From NCBI RefSeq assembly GCF_902506605.1, contig NZ_LR733979.1:2898008-2962007 (forward strand): a DNA stretch of 64,000 bases. Direction: 5' to 3'. The first letter of the stretch is position 1. The number at the start of each line of letters is the position of its first letter. Positions 27,235 to 36,669 of the stretch are shown here, piece by piece. The notes beneath the pieces are model-generated. The model did no database searches, was not told where the DNA came from, and saw only the letters and a list, made by a program, of their open reading frames with translations. The stretch is from Sphingomonas sp. AX6 (lineage in GTDB: Bacteria; Pseudomonadota; Alphaproteobacteria; Sphingomonadales; Sphingomonadaceae). The translations under genes and the position numbers were made by a program.

Positions 27235-28560
27235 ATGAGCGCGCATCCCTTCACCATCCCCAGCTTTCGCGCCTATTGGGTTGCGCGGCTCACCTCGACG
27301 ATGGCGCAGATGGCGATGGTCATCGTCATCGGCTGGCAAGTGTACGACATCGCGCGCGAGACGATGGGCATCCGCGCCGCCGCATTCCAGCTCGGCCTGA
27401 TCGGCGTCGCGCAATTCGTGCCATTGCTGGTCCTGTCGCTGGTTGCCGGTTGGGTCGCCGATCGGATCGACCGCCGCGTGATCGCCCGCGCCGCCGTGGG
27501 GCTGGAGGCATTTTGCGCCTTCATGCTTGCCTGGTTGTCATGGTCCGACACGATCACCCTGCCGTCGCTGTTCGCGGTTGCCGCGCTGTTGGGCGTCGCG
27601 CGCGCATTTGCGGGACCGGCGTTGCAGGCGCTCGCGCCGAACCTCGTCCCTGCAAAGGTGCTGCCGACCGCCATCGCGCTTAGCTCGATCGCATGGCAGG
27701 CAGGGGCCGTCGTCGGCCCGGCACTGGGCGGCTATCTCTATGCCGCCGCGCCTTGGCTGCCCTATGGCGTATCCGGCGGGCTGTTCACGCTGGCCTTTGT
27801 CATGCTGCTGCTGATCCATCCGGTGAAGCGCGCAGCGATTACCGGTTCCCGCAACCCGTGGCGGCAAATGGCCGAGGGGCTGAGCTATGTCCGCCGCAAC
27901 CGGCTGGTGTTCGGTGCGATCAGCCTCGATCTGTTCGCGGTGCTGCTGGGCGGGGCGACGGCGATGCTGCCCATCTATGCGCGCGACGTGTTGATGATCG
28001 GGGCCGAAGGGCTTGGGCATCTGCGGGCTGCGCCTGCAGTGGGGGCAGTCGCGGTCGCGCTGATCTTTTCATGGCGGCCACTGACCAACGATGTCGGCAA
28101 GAAGATGCTGTGGTCGGTCGCCGCGTTCGGGCTGGCCACCGCGATCTTCGGCATGGCCGGGCCGGTGCTGCTCCCATTGCTCGGACCAAGCGCGGTCGGC
28201 AGCGATTTCGCGCCCGCGGTCGCGCTGTCGCTGGTCGCGCTGTTCGCGATCGGCGCAACCGACATGGTGTCGGTCTATGTCCGCCAGTCGCTGATCCAAT
28301 TGCATACCCCGGACGAGATGCGCGGGCGGGTCGGCGCAGTGTCCACCCTGTTCATTTCCGGGTCGAACGAGCTGGGCGAAGCGCGTTCCGGCTTCCTCGC
28401 GGCGCTGATCGGACCGGTCACGGCGGTTGTCGCGGGCGGCTTCGGTGCCATATTGGTGACTGCATTATGGGCCAGGTTGTTCCCGGAACTCGTCCGGGCG
28501 CGGACCTTCGACCCGCCCGAAACTTTGGAACTCGCGCCCCTCAAGGAGAAACCGGCATGA
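27235..28560 (+). CDS. MFS transporter, EntS/DHA3-like
   Basis: 441 residues, about 12 transmembrane helices. Starts [19 protein letters not shown], with the MFS motif A-like loop [17 protein letters not shown] between helices 2 and 3 and a second loop region [20 protein letters not shown]. This subgroup (enterobactin exporter / DHA3) exports siderophores or drugs; actual substrate unknown. Ends with an ATGA overlap with cysK, so the two are translated together. Confidence 0.88.
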   Translation: MSAHPFTIPSFRAYWVARLTSTMAQMAMVIVIGWQVYDIARETMGIRAAAFQLGLIGVAQFVPLLVLSLVAGWVADRIDRRVIARAAVGLEAFCAFMLAWLSWSDTITLPSLFAVAALLGVARAFAGPALQALAPNLVPAKVLPTAIALSSIAWQAGAVVGPALGGYLYAAAPWLPYGVSGGLFTLAFVMLLLIHPVKRAAITGSRNPWRQMAEGLSYVRRNRLVFGAISLDLFAVLLGGATAMLPIYARDVLMIGAEGLGHLRAAPAVGAVAVALIFSWRPLTNDVGKKMLWSVAAFGLATAIFGMAGPVLLPLLGPSAVGSDFAPAVALSLVALFAIGATDMVSVYVRQSLIQLHTPDEMRGRVGAVSTLFISGSNELGEARSGFLAALIGPVTAVVAGGFGAILVTALWARLFPELVRARTFDPPETLELAPLKEKPA

Positions 28561-29477
28561 AGGCGAACACCATCCTGGAGACGATCGGCAACACCCCCCA
28601 TGTCCGGGTGTCGCGGCTGTTCCCGAACGCCGAAGTCTGGATCAAGTCCGAACGTTCCAACCCCGGCGGGTCGATCAAGGACCGCATCGCGCTGGCGATG
28701 ATCGAGGCGGCGGAAGCATCGGGCGACCTGAAACCCGGCGGCACCATCGTCGAGCCGACCAGCGGCAATACCGGCGTCGGCCTGGCGATGGTCGCGGCGG
28801 TCAAGGGTTACAAGCTGATCCTGGTGATGCCCGAATCAATGTCGATCGAGCGGCGTCGCCTGATGCTGGCTTATGGCGCAAGTTTCGATCTGACTCCGCG
28901 CGAAAAGGGCATGAAGGGCGCGATCGAGCGCGCGACCGAAATCGTCGGTGAGACCGCGAACGCGTGGATGCCGCAGCAGTTCGAAAACCCCGCCAACATC
29001 GACGTCCATGTTCGCACCACCGCTCAGGAAATCCTGGCCGACTTTGCCGACGCGCCGCTTGATGCGATCATCACCGGGGTCGGCACCGGCGGGCACATCA
29101 CTGGCGTCGCGGAAGTCCTGAAGAAGGAATGGCCTGGGCTAAAAGTCTATGCGGTCGAACCGGTACTGTCCCCCGTCATCTCCGGTGGCCAGCCGGGACC
29201 GCACCCGATCCAGGGCATCGGCGCGGGCTTCGTCCCCGCCAATTTGCACACCCAGTCGATCGACGGCGCGATCCAGGTCGATGCCGACGACGCCAAGCAG
29301 ATGGCACGGCGTTCGGCGAGCGAGGAAGGCATGCTGGTCGGCATCTCGTCGGGTGCGACGCTAGCGGCGATCGCCAAGAAGCTGCACGATCTGGGGCCGA
29401 ACGCGCGGGTGCTGGGATTCAACTACGACACCGGCGAGCGCTATCTGTCGGTGCCCGATTTCCTGCCCGAAGCCTGA
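28557..29477 (+). CDS. cysK: Cysteine synthase A (O-acetylserine sulfhydrylase)
   Basis: 306 residues. PLP lysine Lys41 in [12 protein letters not shown], phosphate-binding [11 protein letters not shown], and [17 protein letters not shown] are all present. Makes cysteine from O-acetylserine and sulfide. Start ATG 28557 lies inside the upstream MFS stop (ATGA); no earlier start fits the family. The coupling to an exporter raises the idea of cysteine or sulfide export, but that is only an inference. Confidence 0.95.
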   Translation: MKANTILETIGNTPHVRVSRLFPNAEVWIKSERSNPGGSIKDRIALAMIEAAEASGDLKPGGTIVEPTSGNTGVGLAMVAAVKGYKLILVMPESMSIERRRLMLAYGASFDLTPREKGMKGAIERATEIVGETANAWMPQQFENPANIDVHVRTTAQEILADFADAPLDAIITGVGTGGHITGVAEVLKKEWPGLKVYAVEPVLSPVISGGQPGPHPIQGIGAGFVPANLHTQSIDGAIQVDADDAKQMARRSASEEGMLVGISSGATLAAIAKKLHDLGPNARVLGFNYDTGERYLSVPDFLPEA

Positions 29478-29501
29478 GTTGAGCGCGCGCGGATTAGCGT
29501 C

Positions 29502-30833
29502 ATGATCGGGCAGGAACCGTCCCCGGAGGCGATATCCGCGCGCACGTCCCTCGCCTGGCCCTTGTGGTTGGCGATGGCCGCGGTCGCGCTGCTGGCGGTC
29601 GTTCTGCCCGTGCTGGTCGCCGCTAATCCACCGCACATTCCAGCAGAGGTCGCACGACAGGTCCGCACGCCCGAGCGCGTTGTCCAGCGTACCGAATTGC
29701 CTCCCGTCGAGCCGATCGAGTTTCACGCAGTCGATACCGACGACGCACGCGCGTTCAACGCGACGATCCCGTTCGTCAGCGGGCCGAACCCCGCCGCGCG
29801 CCCGTTCCGCTTCGCCGGATCGAACGAGGATCTGGCCCGTGCCGTCGACTGCCTGGCCGCTGCCGTCCTTTACGAAGCGGGCGACGACCGGAGCGGGCAG
29901 GAAGCCGTGGCCCAGGTCATCCTCAATCGCGTGCGCCATCCCGCCTTTCCCAAAAGCGTGTGCGGCGTGGTTTTTCAGGGGTCGGAGCGCGCCACCGGTT
30001 GCCAGTTCACCTTCACCTGTGACGGCGCGCTCGCTCGGCGCTATTCGGACGGCTTGTGGGAACGCGCCAAACAGGTCGCGAGCGCAGCATTGGGCGGCAG
30101 CGTGTTCGCACCCGTCGGCCTCGCCACCCATTACCACACCGACTGGGTCGTGCCCTATTGGAGCGCCAGCCTGGACAAGCTCGCCGCGATTCACACGCAT
30201 CTGTTCTTCCGCTGGACGGGCTGGTGGGGAACGCAACCGGCCTTCAATCGCGCCCATGCAGGCGGCGAACCGGTGATCGCGAAGCTCGCCGCAACCTTTG
30301 CCGCGCATCGCAGCGGGCTTGAGGAGGTGGCGGAAGCGGCGGGAGTCGAGCCCCCCGCGATCATCGCCGCCGACCTGCTTCCGCGTCCGATGGCGGGCGA
30401 TCCCAACACGTTTCTGGTCGCGCTCGACCCTCGAATGCCAGCCGCCAATTTTGCCGCACTTGCATCGCAGACGTGCGCGGCGCGGCCCTATTGCAAGTTC
30501 CTCGCCTGGACCGACAAGTCGGTGACGCCCGCGTCCGTGCCTTCGGACCCAAAAATCCTGTCGGCGATGTCATTCAGCTATCTCCGCGACCAGCCGCGCG
30601 GTTTCGAAAAGGCGCTGTGGAATTGCGAGGAGTTCCCGCGCACCACCCAGGCGGAATGTATGCGCCAGCGGGTCGTGGTGCCGGTGCCGGTGCGGGGCGC
30701 AGCACCCGCCCGCTCTCAGCCGGTGGCAGTGGCAAAGCCGGAACCCGCCACGCCGCTCGCGGGCGTCCGGCGCAAGACGGGAACGCTGGCTCCGGTCGTT
30801 CCGGCCCCTGTGCCTTCCACCAAATCGGAATAA
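29502..30833 (+). CDS. SleB-type cell wall hydrolase, membrane-anchored
   Basis: 443 residues. One N-terminal transmembrane segment (LAMAAVALLAVVLPVLVAAN), then the Hydrolase_2 domain at about 105-225: VDCLAAAVLYEAGDDRSGQE (catalytic Glu region), VILNRVRHPAFPKSVCGVVF, CQFTFTCDG, THYHTDWVVPYWSASLDK, WTGWWG. Family members cleave peptidoglycan (lytic transglycosylase or amidase). The rest is a less conserved domain with a P/A/V-rich tail. Lies 24 bases after cysK. Confidence 0.88.
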   Translation: MIGQEPSPEAISARTSLAWPLWLAMAAVALLAVVLPVLVAANPPHIPAEVARQVRTPERVVQRTELPPVEPIEFHAVDTDDARAFNATIPFVSGPNPAARPFRFAGSNEDLARAVDCLAAAVLYEAGDDRSGQEAVAQVILNRVRHPAFPKSVCGVVFQGSERATGCQFTFTCDGALARRYSDGLWERAKQVASAALGGSVFAPVGLATHYHTDWVVPYWSASLDKLAAIHTHLFFRWTGWWGTQPAFNRAHAGGEPVIAKLAATFAAHRSGLEEVAEAAGVEPPAIIAADLLPRPMAGDPNTFLVALDPRMPAANFAALASQTCAARPYCKFLAWTDKSVTPASVPSDPKILSAMSFSYLRDQPRGFEKALWNCEEFPRTTQAECMRQRVVVPVPVRGAAPARSQPVAVAKPEPATPLAGVRRKTGTLAPVVPAPVPSTKSE

Positions 30834-30843
30834 TACCCTTCCC

Positions 30844-30921
30844 CCGTTCGTATCGAGCGAAGTCGAGAAACGTGAACTGCGCGCCAGCCAAGCGTTTCTC
30901 GACTTCGCTCGAAACAAACGG
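30844..30921. repeat. Family A palindromic repeat
   Basis: 78 bases: left arm CCGTTCGTATCGAGCGAAG then TCGAGAAACG, 19-base spacer, right arm GCGTTTCTCGACTTCGC then TCGAAACAAACGG. Sits between the convergent cell-wall hydrolase and PH-domain genes. Confidence 0.9.
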
Positions 30922-30940
30922 AAAAGCGCTTTCGCTGCCC

Positions 30941-32458
30941 TTACCGCAGCCGCCGCAGAGGCCGGATCGCATCGACCAGCGCCCAGGCTTCGCCCGGCCG
31001 GACATCCTCGACCGACGGCGTCGCGATGATCGACGCGCCCGCCGTGTCCGAATAGACGCTTGCCGTGCCCAACCGTCGTTGAAGCCAGGTCCGCCGCACG
31101 GTGATCGCCTGGATATTGCGCGCGGGCACGATCCAGCGTTTCTGGCCCAGCACCCCGCGCTGAACATGGAAGGTCCGCCCGATCAGGCCGTAGCGGTGAT
31201 GCCCGCGCTGGAGCATCGCGACGATCGCAACCGGCACGAGCAACAGCAGGAACAGCCCGATCAGCACCGCGAAAAACACCGCCGCCTCCGCCAGATTGGC
31301 GCGCGCGATCACCAGTGCGGCGATCGGCACCAGCAGCCATCCGATCCGCGTGATCACCATCCGCCACACATGCATGGTCGATACCCGCGTCAGCGAGTCC
31401 GCATTTGCACGCTCGAGTTTCAGCGGCGCGAGCACCCGGTCGATATCCTCGGGTCGGCCAAAGGGCACGACATCCTGCCGTCCGCCCTCTCCCTTTTCTC
31501 CGCTGCCCAAGGTCTGGAGTTTCAATCCCGCCCAGCCGAGCAACCGCATGACGAAGCCGTTTTCGATCACCGCCAACTGGACGCGGCGCAGCGCGACGAC
31601 CGCTTCGGTCCGCGTCAGCAGCCCGCGCACCCGCCGATAGCGACCGCCCTCATCGGTCAGCGTGAATCCATATTCGCGCAACACTGTCCGCAATACGCCC
31701 GCGACGACGCCCAGCAGGAACAGAACGAAAATCACCGACAGCGTGACGCCTGCGACGAAAGCCGCTTCCGCCGCAGCGCTTGCCGCCTCGGCGCGGGTGC
31801 GAAGATCGTCGACATCGACGTCGCCCCACGGCACCCAGTCATCGACATATTGAAATGCGCCGCCGATCACTGCGAGCCAGACCAGCGAAAAGCGGAACAG
31901 CCCGGAATAGAGCACCCGGCCCAGGCTCATCGAAAACAGCACCGGCGTAACGCGTTCGACCGGACGCGCATCTGCCGCATCCTCGCCGACCGCAACCGGT
32001 TCGGAATGGGCCTGAGCCGCACGGCTACGGATCACGCCGCGCAGCCGCTCCGCCTCCGCCATCGACACGCTGTCGAGCGCCCCTTCATTCTCGCCCGCGC
32101 CGCCGGTTTCCAGATTGACCTTGGCCAGCCCGAACAATCGCGCGAGCAGCTTGCGCTCGATATCGACGTCCTGCACGCGGTCGAAGGGAATGGTACGGCG
32201 ATTGCGCGACAACACCCCGCTTTGCACCACCAGCGCGTCGTCGGTCAGCTCATAAGTAAAGCGCCACCACGACAGGAACTGAAAGACACCGACGACCGCC
32301 GCCAGCCCCAGCGCGATCAGCCCCGCCAGCCACAGATCGAAATCCCGCGCAAAGGTCAGAAATGCCGGGACGCCGAACACCAGACCCGGCGCACCGCGGA
32401 TGACGTTGAGCGCAATCGTCCCCGGATGCAGGCGACGCGCGAATTCCGACATCACCAT
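30941..32458 (-). CDS. Bacterial PH-domain (bPH2, YdbT-like) membrane protein
   Basis: About 505 residues with six or so membrane segments in pairs and three bPH2 (DUF304) domains: TYELTDDALVVQSGVLSRNR then RTIPFDRVQDVDIERKLLAR; YGFTLTDEGGRYRRVRGLLT then RTEAVVALRRVQLAVIENGF; RYGLIGRTFHVQRGVLGQKR then WIVPARNIQAITVRRTWLQR. Role unknown; YdbS/YdbT-type pairs are membrane proteins proposed to help envelope integrity. ATG 32458 or 32452 (TGATG overlap with the upstream partner's stop) are both plausible starts. Confidence 0.87.
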   Translation of the reverse strand: MVMSEFARRLHPGTIALNVIRGAPGLVFGVPAFLTFARDFDLWLAGLIALGLAAVVGVFQFLSWWRFTYELTDDALVVQSGVLSRNRRTIPFDRVQDVDIERKLLARLFGLAKVNLETGGAGENEGALDSVSMAEAERLRGVIRSRAAQAHSEPVAVGEDAADARPVERVTPVLFSMSLGRVLYSGLFRFSLVWLAVIGGAFQYVDDWVPWGDVDVDDLRTRAEAASAAAEAAFVAGVTLSVIFVLFLLGVVAGVLRTVLREYGFTLTDEGGRYRRVRGLLTRTEAVVALRRVQLAVIENGFVMRLLGWAGLKLQTLGSGEKGEGGRQDVVPFGRPEDIDRVLAPLKLERANADSLTRVSTMHVWRMVITRIGWLLVPIAALVIARANLAEAAVFFAVLIGLFLLLLVPVAIVAMLQRGHHRYGLIGRTFHVQRGVLGQKRWIVPARNIQAITVRRTWLQRRLGTASVYSDTAGASIIATPSVEDVRPGEAWALVDAIRPLRRLR

Positions 32459-32934
32459 GGTTCGGCGCGAACATGGGTGCGGACGACGTCGCGCAATTCT
32501 TCGGCAGTGCTGCGCGAGATGCCGGGCAGCGCCACAGTCGCGTGTGCGGTGCCCGCAGTGTGCACGATCAGCGTTGCGACGCCGAACATGCGTTGCAGCG
32601 GCCCCTGCGCCACGTCGATATGCTGAACGCGGGTCAGCGGAACGATGGTGTGAACCTGAGTCCACACGCCGTAGGCGACATGCAATTCGTCATCCGCCAG
32701 CGCCCAGCCCCAGGCGCGAAACCGGCGGATCGGCGCGCCCGTCCCGCCCCACAAGGCAATCAGGCCGAGGATCACGAAGGACGGCCACCACGGCCAGCCC
32801 AGTTGATCTTCCAGCAGCTTCCCCAGCCCGAAACCGCCTGCGGCGAGCATCAGGCTGGGGATGGCGTTCAGGATGAGCATCACCCATCGCTGGCCGGGTT
32901 CCAAAGGGTTCAGCGCGACGGGTGTGCTATCCAT
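32452..32934 (-). CDS. Bacterial PH-domain (bPH2, YdbS-like) membrane protein
   Basis: 160 residues: two helices near the N-terminus (WVMLILNAIPSLMLAAGGFG and WPSFVILGLIALWGG) and one bPH2 domain (DDELHVAYGVWTQVHTIVPL, TRVQHIDVAQGPLQRMFGVA, TLIVHTAGTAHATVALPGIS). It is the small partner of the three-domain protein that follows with an overlapping start. It begins 9 bases after the acyl-CoA dehydrogenase stop, so both bPH2 genes could be transcribed with it. Confidence 0.87.
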   Translation of the reverse strand: MDSTPVALNPLEPGQRWVMLILNAIPSLMLAAGGFGLGKLLEDQLGWPWWPSFVILGLIALWGGTGAPIRRFRAWGWALADDELHVAYGVWTQVHTIVPLTRVQHIDVAQGPLQRMFGVATLIVHTAGTAHATVALPGISRSTAEELRDVVRTHVRAEPW

Positions 32935-32943
32935 ATAATGCGC

Positions 32944-34746
32944 TTATGCCGCGCGAAACATCTCCGGATCAAGCGCCATGATCGCATCCGCCCCGCCTTC
33001 GATCTTGCGACGCAGCGCAGCCGTATCGGGCATCACGCGTTCGGCGAAGAAGCGCGCGGTCACCAGCTTGGCTTCCAGGAACTTGGTATCGCCGCCGCCG
33101 TTCGCCAGCGCCTTCTGCGCGGCCGTCGCCATACGCAGCCACATCAGGCCGGTCGCGACGATCCCCATCAGGTGCATGTAGCTGTGCGCGCCCGCGCCGA
33201 CATGGTTGGGATTCTGCATTCCGTTGGCCATGAACCACATGGTCGATGCATGAAGGTCGCCCAGCGCCTTTTCGAGCAGTCCCGCAAAGTCGGCAAGCTT
33301 TTCGTCGCCCTTCGCGGCAGCGATTTCGTCGGTCACGACCTTGAACAACGCCTGCACCGCGCGGCCGCCATTCTGCGCCAGCTTGCGCCCGACCAAGTCC
33401 ATCGCCTGCACGCCATTGGTGCCTTCGTAAATCATCGCGATCCGCGCATCGCGGACATATTGCTCCATGCCCCATTCGGCGATGTAGCCATGCCCGCCAT
33501 AGACCTGCTGCGCGTTGGTGGCGATGTCATAGCCCTTGTCGGTGCCATAGCCCTTGATAACCGGGGTCAGCAGGCTGACCAGATCGTCGGCCATTTGGCG
33601 GTCCTCCTCGCTCGACGCATTGTGCGCCAGATCGACCTGAAGCGCGCCCCACAGGCACAGCGCGCGAAGCCCCTCGGTCAGCGCCTTGGCCTCCATGAGC
33701 ATCCGGCGCACATCGGGATGGACGAACAACGTGTCGGCCTTTTCTTCGGGCTCGGCAGCACCGGTCAGCGCGCGCCCCTGACGGCGATCCTCGGCATATT
33801 GCACCGCATTCTGATAGGCGGTCTCAGCCACGCCCAGTCCTTGCAGGCCGACGCCCAGCCGCGCGGCATTCATCATGATGAACATCGCCGCCAGCCCCTT
33901 CATCTCGTCGCCGACCAGCCAGCCGATCGCGCCGTCGTAATTCATGACGCAGGTCGAATTGGCGTGGATGCCCATCTTGTGCTCGATCGAGCCGCACGAC
34001 ACGGCGTTGCGCTCACCCAGCGAACCATCGTCGCCCACCATGAACTTGGGCACGACGAACAGCGAAATACCCTTAGAGCTGTCGGGCGCACCCGGCGTCT
34101 TTGCCAGCACCAGATGGATGATGTTGCTGGTCAGGTCATGCTCGCCCGACGAAATGAAGATCTTGGTGCCGGTGATCGCATAAGAGCCGTCGCCCTGCGG
34201 CTCGGCCTTGGTCTTGATCAGGCCCAGATCGGTGCCGCAATGCGGCTCGGTCAGGTTCATCGTGCCGCCCCATTCGCCCGACACCATCTTGGGGACGTAT
34301 TTTTCCTTCTGCTCCTGCGATCCCTTGGCAAGCAGCGCGGCGATCGCGCCGTGGGTCAGCCCCGGATACATGGCGAACGCCATATTGGCGGAGATCATAT
34401 ATTCCTGAAACGCGGTAGAGACGACGTGCGGCATCCCCTGCCCGCCGAACTCCTCAGGGGCGGAAAGCGTCGCCCAACCGCTTTCGACAAATTGCTTGTA
34501 CGCAGCCTTGAACCCGTCGGGCGTGGTCACGCTGCCGTCGTCGTGGCGCGTGCAGCCCTGCTGGTCGCCCGACAGGTTGAGCGGGAACAACACTTCGGCG
34601 ACGAACCGCCCGCCTTCCTCCAACACCGCATCGACCACATCGGGGGTGGCATTGGCAAAACCGGGCAGGTTGGCGTGATTTTCCAGACCCAGCACGTCGC
34701 TGAGGATGAAACGCGTGTCGCGGACGGGGGGCGTATATTGGGGCAT
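32944..34746 (-). CDS. Acyl-CoA dehydrogenase, long form with C-terminal extension
   Basis: 600 residues: N-terminal ACAD region (FILSDVLGLENHANLPGF), middle domain (LTEPHCGTDLGLIKTKAEPQ, FISSGEHDLTSN), catalytic-base region MIYEGTNGVQAMDLVGRKLA, and a further 130-residue C-terminal domain typical of the FadE5/DmdC-like subgroup. FAD enzyme of fatty acid or branched-acid beta-oxidation. Start ATG 34746 has GGAGAG upstream; a longer frame starts at 34779 without support. The MerR gene lies upstream on the same strand, separated by a family A repeat, so the pair probably forms a regulated unit. Confidence 0.93.
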   Translation of the reverse strand: MPQYTPPVRDTRFILSDVLGLENHANLPGFANATPDVVDAVLEEGGRFVAEVLFPLNLSGDQQGCTRHDDGSVTTPDGFKAAYKQFVESGWATLSAPEEFGGQGMPHVVSTAFQEYMISANMAFAMYPGLTHGAIAALLAKGSQEQKEKYVPKMVSGEWGGTMNLTEPHCGTDLGLIKTKAEPQGDGSYAITGTKIFISSGEHDLTSNIIHLVLAKTPGAPDSSKGISLFVVPKFMVGDDGSLGERNAVSCGSIEHKMGIHANSTCVMNYDGAIGWLVGDEMKGLAAMFIMMNAARLGVGLQGLGVAETAYQNAVQYAEDRRQGRALTGAAEPEEKADTLFVHPDVRRMLMEAKALTEGLRALCLWGALQVDLAHNASSEEDRQMADDLVSLLTPVIKGYGTDKGYDIATNAQQVYGGHGYIAEWGMEQYVRDARIAMIYEGTNGVQAMDLVGRKLAQNGGRAVQALFKVVTDEIAAAKGDEKLADFAGLLEKALGDLHASTMWFMANGMQNPNHVGAGAHSYMHLMGIVATGLMWLRMATAAQKALANGGGDTKFLEAKLVTARFFAERVMPDTAALRRKIEGGADAIMALDPEMFRAA

Positions 34747-34784
34747 GGGGTCTCTCCAAAATTCAGAAGCGGGAAACACCCCCT

Positions 34785-34862
34785 CCGTTCGTTTCGAGCG
34801 CAGTCGAGAAACGCGTCCGACGCGCTTGCTTCACGTTTCTCGACTGCGCTCGAAACGAACGG
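34785..34862. repeat. Family A palindromic repeat
   Basis: 78 bases: left arm CCGTTCGTTTCGAGCGCAG then TCGAGAAACG, right arm CGTTTCTCGACTGCGC then TCGAAACGAACGG. The change A to C in the left arm is matched by T to G in the right arm, keeping the pairing. Lies between merR-type gene and acyl-CoA dehydrogenase. Confidence 0.9.
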
Positions 34863-34884
34863 GGTGAGGGTGCGAAATAATCAA

Positions 34885-35310
34885 TTAATGGCGTTGGTCG
34901 GTGTCGATCACCGACAGGAATTCGTTGAGTTCGTCGATCGAGGCATCGATGTCGCGCTTCTGCGCGTCGAGATGCGCGATCTTGGCGCGGCAGCGTTCGA
35001 TCGTCACCTGACGCTGCGCCTGACGTCCGTCGCCGATATCGTACAGATCGATCATCTCGCGGATTTCACCGAGCGAGAAACCCACCCGCTTGCCGCGCAA
35101 GATCCAGGCAAGCCGCGCGCGGTCACGGTGCGAATAGACGCGCTGCAATCCGCGCCGTTCGGGCGCGATCAGCCCCTCGTCCTCATAAAAGCGCAGCGCG
35201 CGGGCCGTGACGTCAAATTCGGCGCAAAGATCCGAAATGCTGAACGTGGTACGGTCGGGTCGCGGCGAAATCGGCGCGAGCCCCGCGATGATGGGAACAG
35301 CTTGCGACAT
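34885..35310 (-). CDS. MerR-family transcription regulator, LiuR-like
   Basis: 141 residues. After a 22-residue extension the MerR winged helix is clear: FSISDLCAEFDVTARALRFY, EDEGLIAPERRGLQRVYSHR, LRGKRVGFSLGEIREMIDLY, then a coiled coil. No metal-binding cysteines at the C-terminus. MerR proteins of this type next to acyl-CoA dehydrogenase genes (LiuR/AcdR-like) control branched-chain amino acid or fatty acid breakdown; the neighbour here supports that. The start codon sits 6 bases after a putative -10 box, so the mRNA may be leaderless. Confidence 0.88.
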   Translation of the reverse strand: MSQAVPIIAGLAPISPRPDRTTFSISDLCAEFDVTARALRFYEDEGLIAPERRGLQRVYSHRDRARLAWILRGKRVGFSLGEIREMIDLYDIGDGRQAQRQVTIERCRAKIAHLDAQKRDIDASIDELNEFLSVIDTDQRH

Positions 35311-35316
35311 GCCCCA

Positions 35317-35345
35317 ACTATGCTTTACCTTTACGTGAACGTCAA
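35317..35345 (-). promoter_or_regulatory. Promoter with palindromic operator for the MerR gene
   Basis: Read on the minus strand: -35 TTGACG, 17-base spacer, -10 CATAGT, then TGGGGC and the ATG of the MerR gene. Overlapping the -35 and spacer is TTGACGTTCACGTAAA (35330-35345), a near-perfect inverted repeat (TTKACGT-NN-ACGTMAA), similar in type to sites described for LiuR-like MerR proteins. Autoregulation is inferred. Confidence 0.6.
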
Positions 35346-35854
35346 GAGGGTGCCGCTACGGTCTCCGCGCAAGGGAAGCGCCCGCGCCGGTCGCGGAATG
35401 CGGCAACCTCCCCCGCAGAATGGCTAAGCCTCACGGTCGTCATGCCCGCAAGCGAGGCATTGCCCCGGCACAAATTCGCGCATCCGTCTGGCAAAGCGCC
35501 GGGGAAACGGATCGCCTCTCCGTCATATCCAGCGTCGAACCGGCATGCCTCGCCCAGGTCGACCGATAGCGTTTCGCCCTGTCTGCTGGCCGTGCCCAGT
35601 GCCGCGCAGCCGTTACCCTCGCCATAATCGATCGAAAGTCCCATCACCGCGCGATCCTCGCCTACATCGGCGCGCAGGCACAGCCGATCGGCGTCGCGCG
35701 CGAAAAGTCCCGTGAGCGGCGCAGCATCGGGATCGGGCACCAACCCGCGCGCGATCGCCGCAGCCTCCAGCGACGGTACCGCCTCGCCCGGCACCTCCAC
35801 CGGCGCTTCCGAACAGCCTGCGAGCAACAGCGCCAGGGCAACGGCACGCCTCAC
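35342..35854 (-). CDS. Hypothetical lipoprotein
   Basis: 170 residues from a GTG that overlaps the hisI stop (GTGA). Signal peptide [17 protein letters not shown] with lipobox Cys14. The mature protein has several cysteines ([43 protein letters not shown]), likely disulfide-bonded, and looks beta-rich. No family recognised. Its stop codon overlaps the edge of the MerR operator. Co-translated with hisI by overlap. Confidence 0.72.
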   Translation of the reverse strand: MRRAVALALLLAGCSEAPVEVPGEAVPSLEAAAIARGLVPDPDAAPLTGLFARDADRLCLRADVGEDRAVMGLSIDYGEGNGCAALGTASRQGETLSVDLGEACRFDAGYDGEAIRFPGALPDGCANLCRGNASLAGMTTVRLSHSAGEVAAFRDRRGRFPCAETVAAPS

Positions 35855-36213
35855 TCGATTCGCTCCAGCCCGTCCGGCGTGACCCGGCGAAAGAAACAGC
35901 TTCGCGCGCCGGTATGGCAGGCGGGTCCGGCAGGCTCGACGATCAGCCACACGCAATCCTGATCGCAATCGATCCGCATCTCGACCACGCGCAGCATGTT
36001 CCCCGACGTCTCCCCCTTTTTCCACAGCGCAGCGCGGCTACGCGACCAGAAATGGGCGAGCCGTGTTTCGCGCGTCAATGCAAAGGCGTGCGCGTTCATA
36101 TGAGCGACCATCAGCAATTCACCCGACGCGTGATCGGTCACGACGGCGGTCAACAGCCCCGCTGCATCATATCTGGGATCGAGCGCCAGCCCGGTATCGC
36201 GTCCATCGGTCAT
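35851..36213 (-). CDS. hisI: Phosphoribosyl-AMP cyclohydrolase
   Basis: 120 residues, the stand-alone form without HisE. Conserved [19 protein letters not shown] and the metal-binding [14 protein letters not shown] followed by [14 protein letters not shown] are present. Opens the purine ring of PR-AMP in histidine synthesis. Followed with a GTGA overlap by a lipoprotein gene. No other his genes are in the window. Divergent from the LapA-like gene across 120 bases. Confidence 0.95.
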   Translation of the reverse strand: MTDGRDTGLALDPRYDAAGLLTAVVTDHASGELLMVAHMNAHAFALTRETRLAHFWSRSRAALWKKGETSGNMLRVVEMRIDCDQDCVWLIVEPAGPACHTGARSCFFRRVTPDGLERIE

Positions 36214-36333
36214 CGCCAGGCGGTGTAACCGGTGACATGGCGCGCGTCACGCCTGCCACGCAGCACCTCTGGCAAAAGCGCGCTGCTTCCCTTAGGCTGC
36301 CCGGCCAGACGACCTGTAGCCCAAGGGACATCG

Positions 36334-36669
36334 ATGCGTTTTCTAAAGATCCTGTTCTGGATCCTGATCGGCGGCCTGGCGGCGGCATTCGTCATCTATA
36401 ACGAGGCTGAACGAGTCGAAATTGCGCTGTGGGGCAATCTGGTCGCCGATGTCAGCCTGCCGATCCTGCTGGTGCTTGTCTTCCTGCTGGGGCTGATCCC
36501 CGCGCTGATCGCCTATCACACGCTGCGCTGGCGGATGCGGATGCGAGTCAATTCGCTGGAACGAACGATCGGCGAATTGCGCAGCAATCAGGAACACGCC
36601 CCGCCGCCGCCTGCGGTCGATCCCGGCGACCTGCTGGTCGGCGTCGATCCCATTCCGGTGCGGTCATGA
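36334..36669 (+). CDS. LapA-domain (DUF1049) membrane protein
   Basis: 111 residues. Two transmembrane helices (LKILFWILIGGLAAAFVIYN and LPILLVLVFLLGLIPALIAY) followed by a charged coiled region (RWRMRMRVNSLERTIGELRS) and a P-rich tail. This matches DUF1049/LapA proteins, linked to LPS assembly in enteric bacteria. ATG 36334 has AAGGGA upstream. Ends in an ATGA overlap with pyrF, a common pairing in alphaproteobacteria. Confidence 0.87.
   Translation: MRFLKILFWILIGGLAAAFVIYNEAERVEIALWGNLVADVSLPILLVLVFLLGLIPALIAYHTLRWRMRMRVNSLERTIGELRSNQEHAPPPPAVDPGDLLVGVDPIPVRS

Noticed and set aside
32473..35427. A 984-codon open frame on the plus strand
   Set aside because: It is antisense to the acyl-CoA dehydrogenase, MerR and bPH2 genes, with an Arg/His/Gln/Asp-rich composition typical of the mirrored frame of GC-rich genes and no protein motif.
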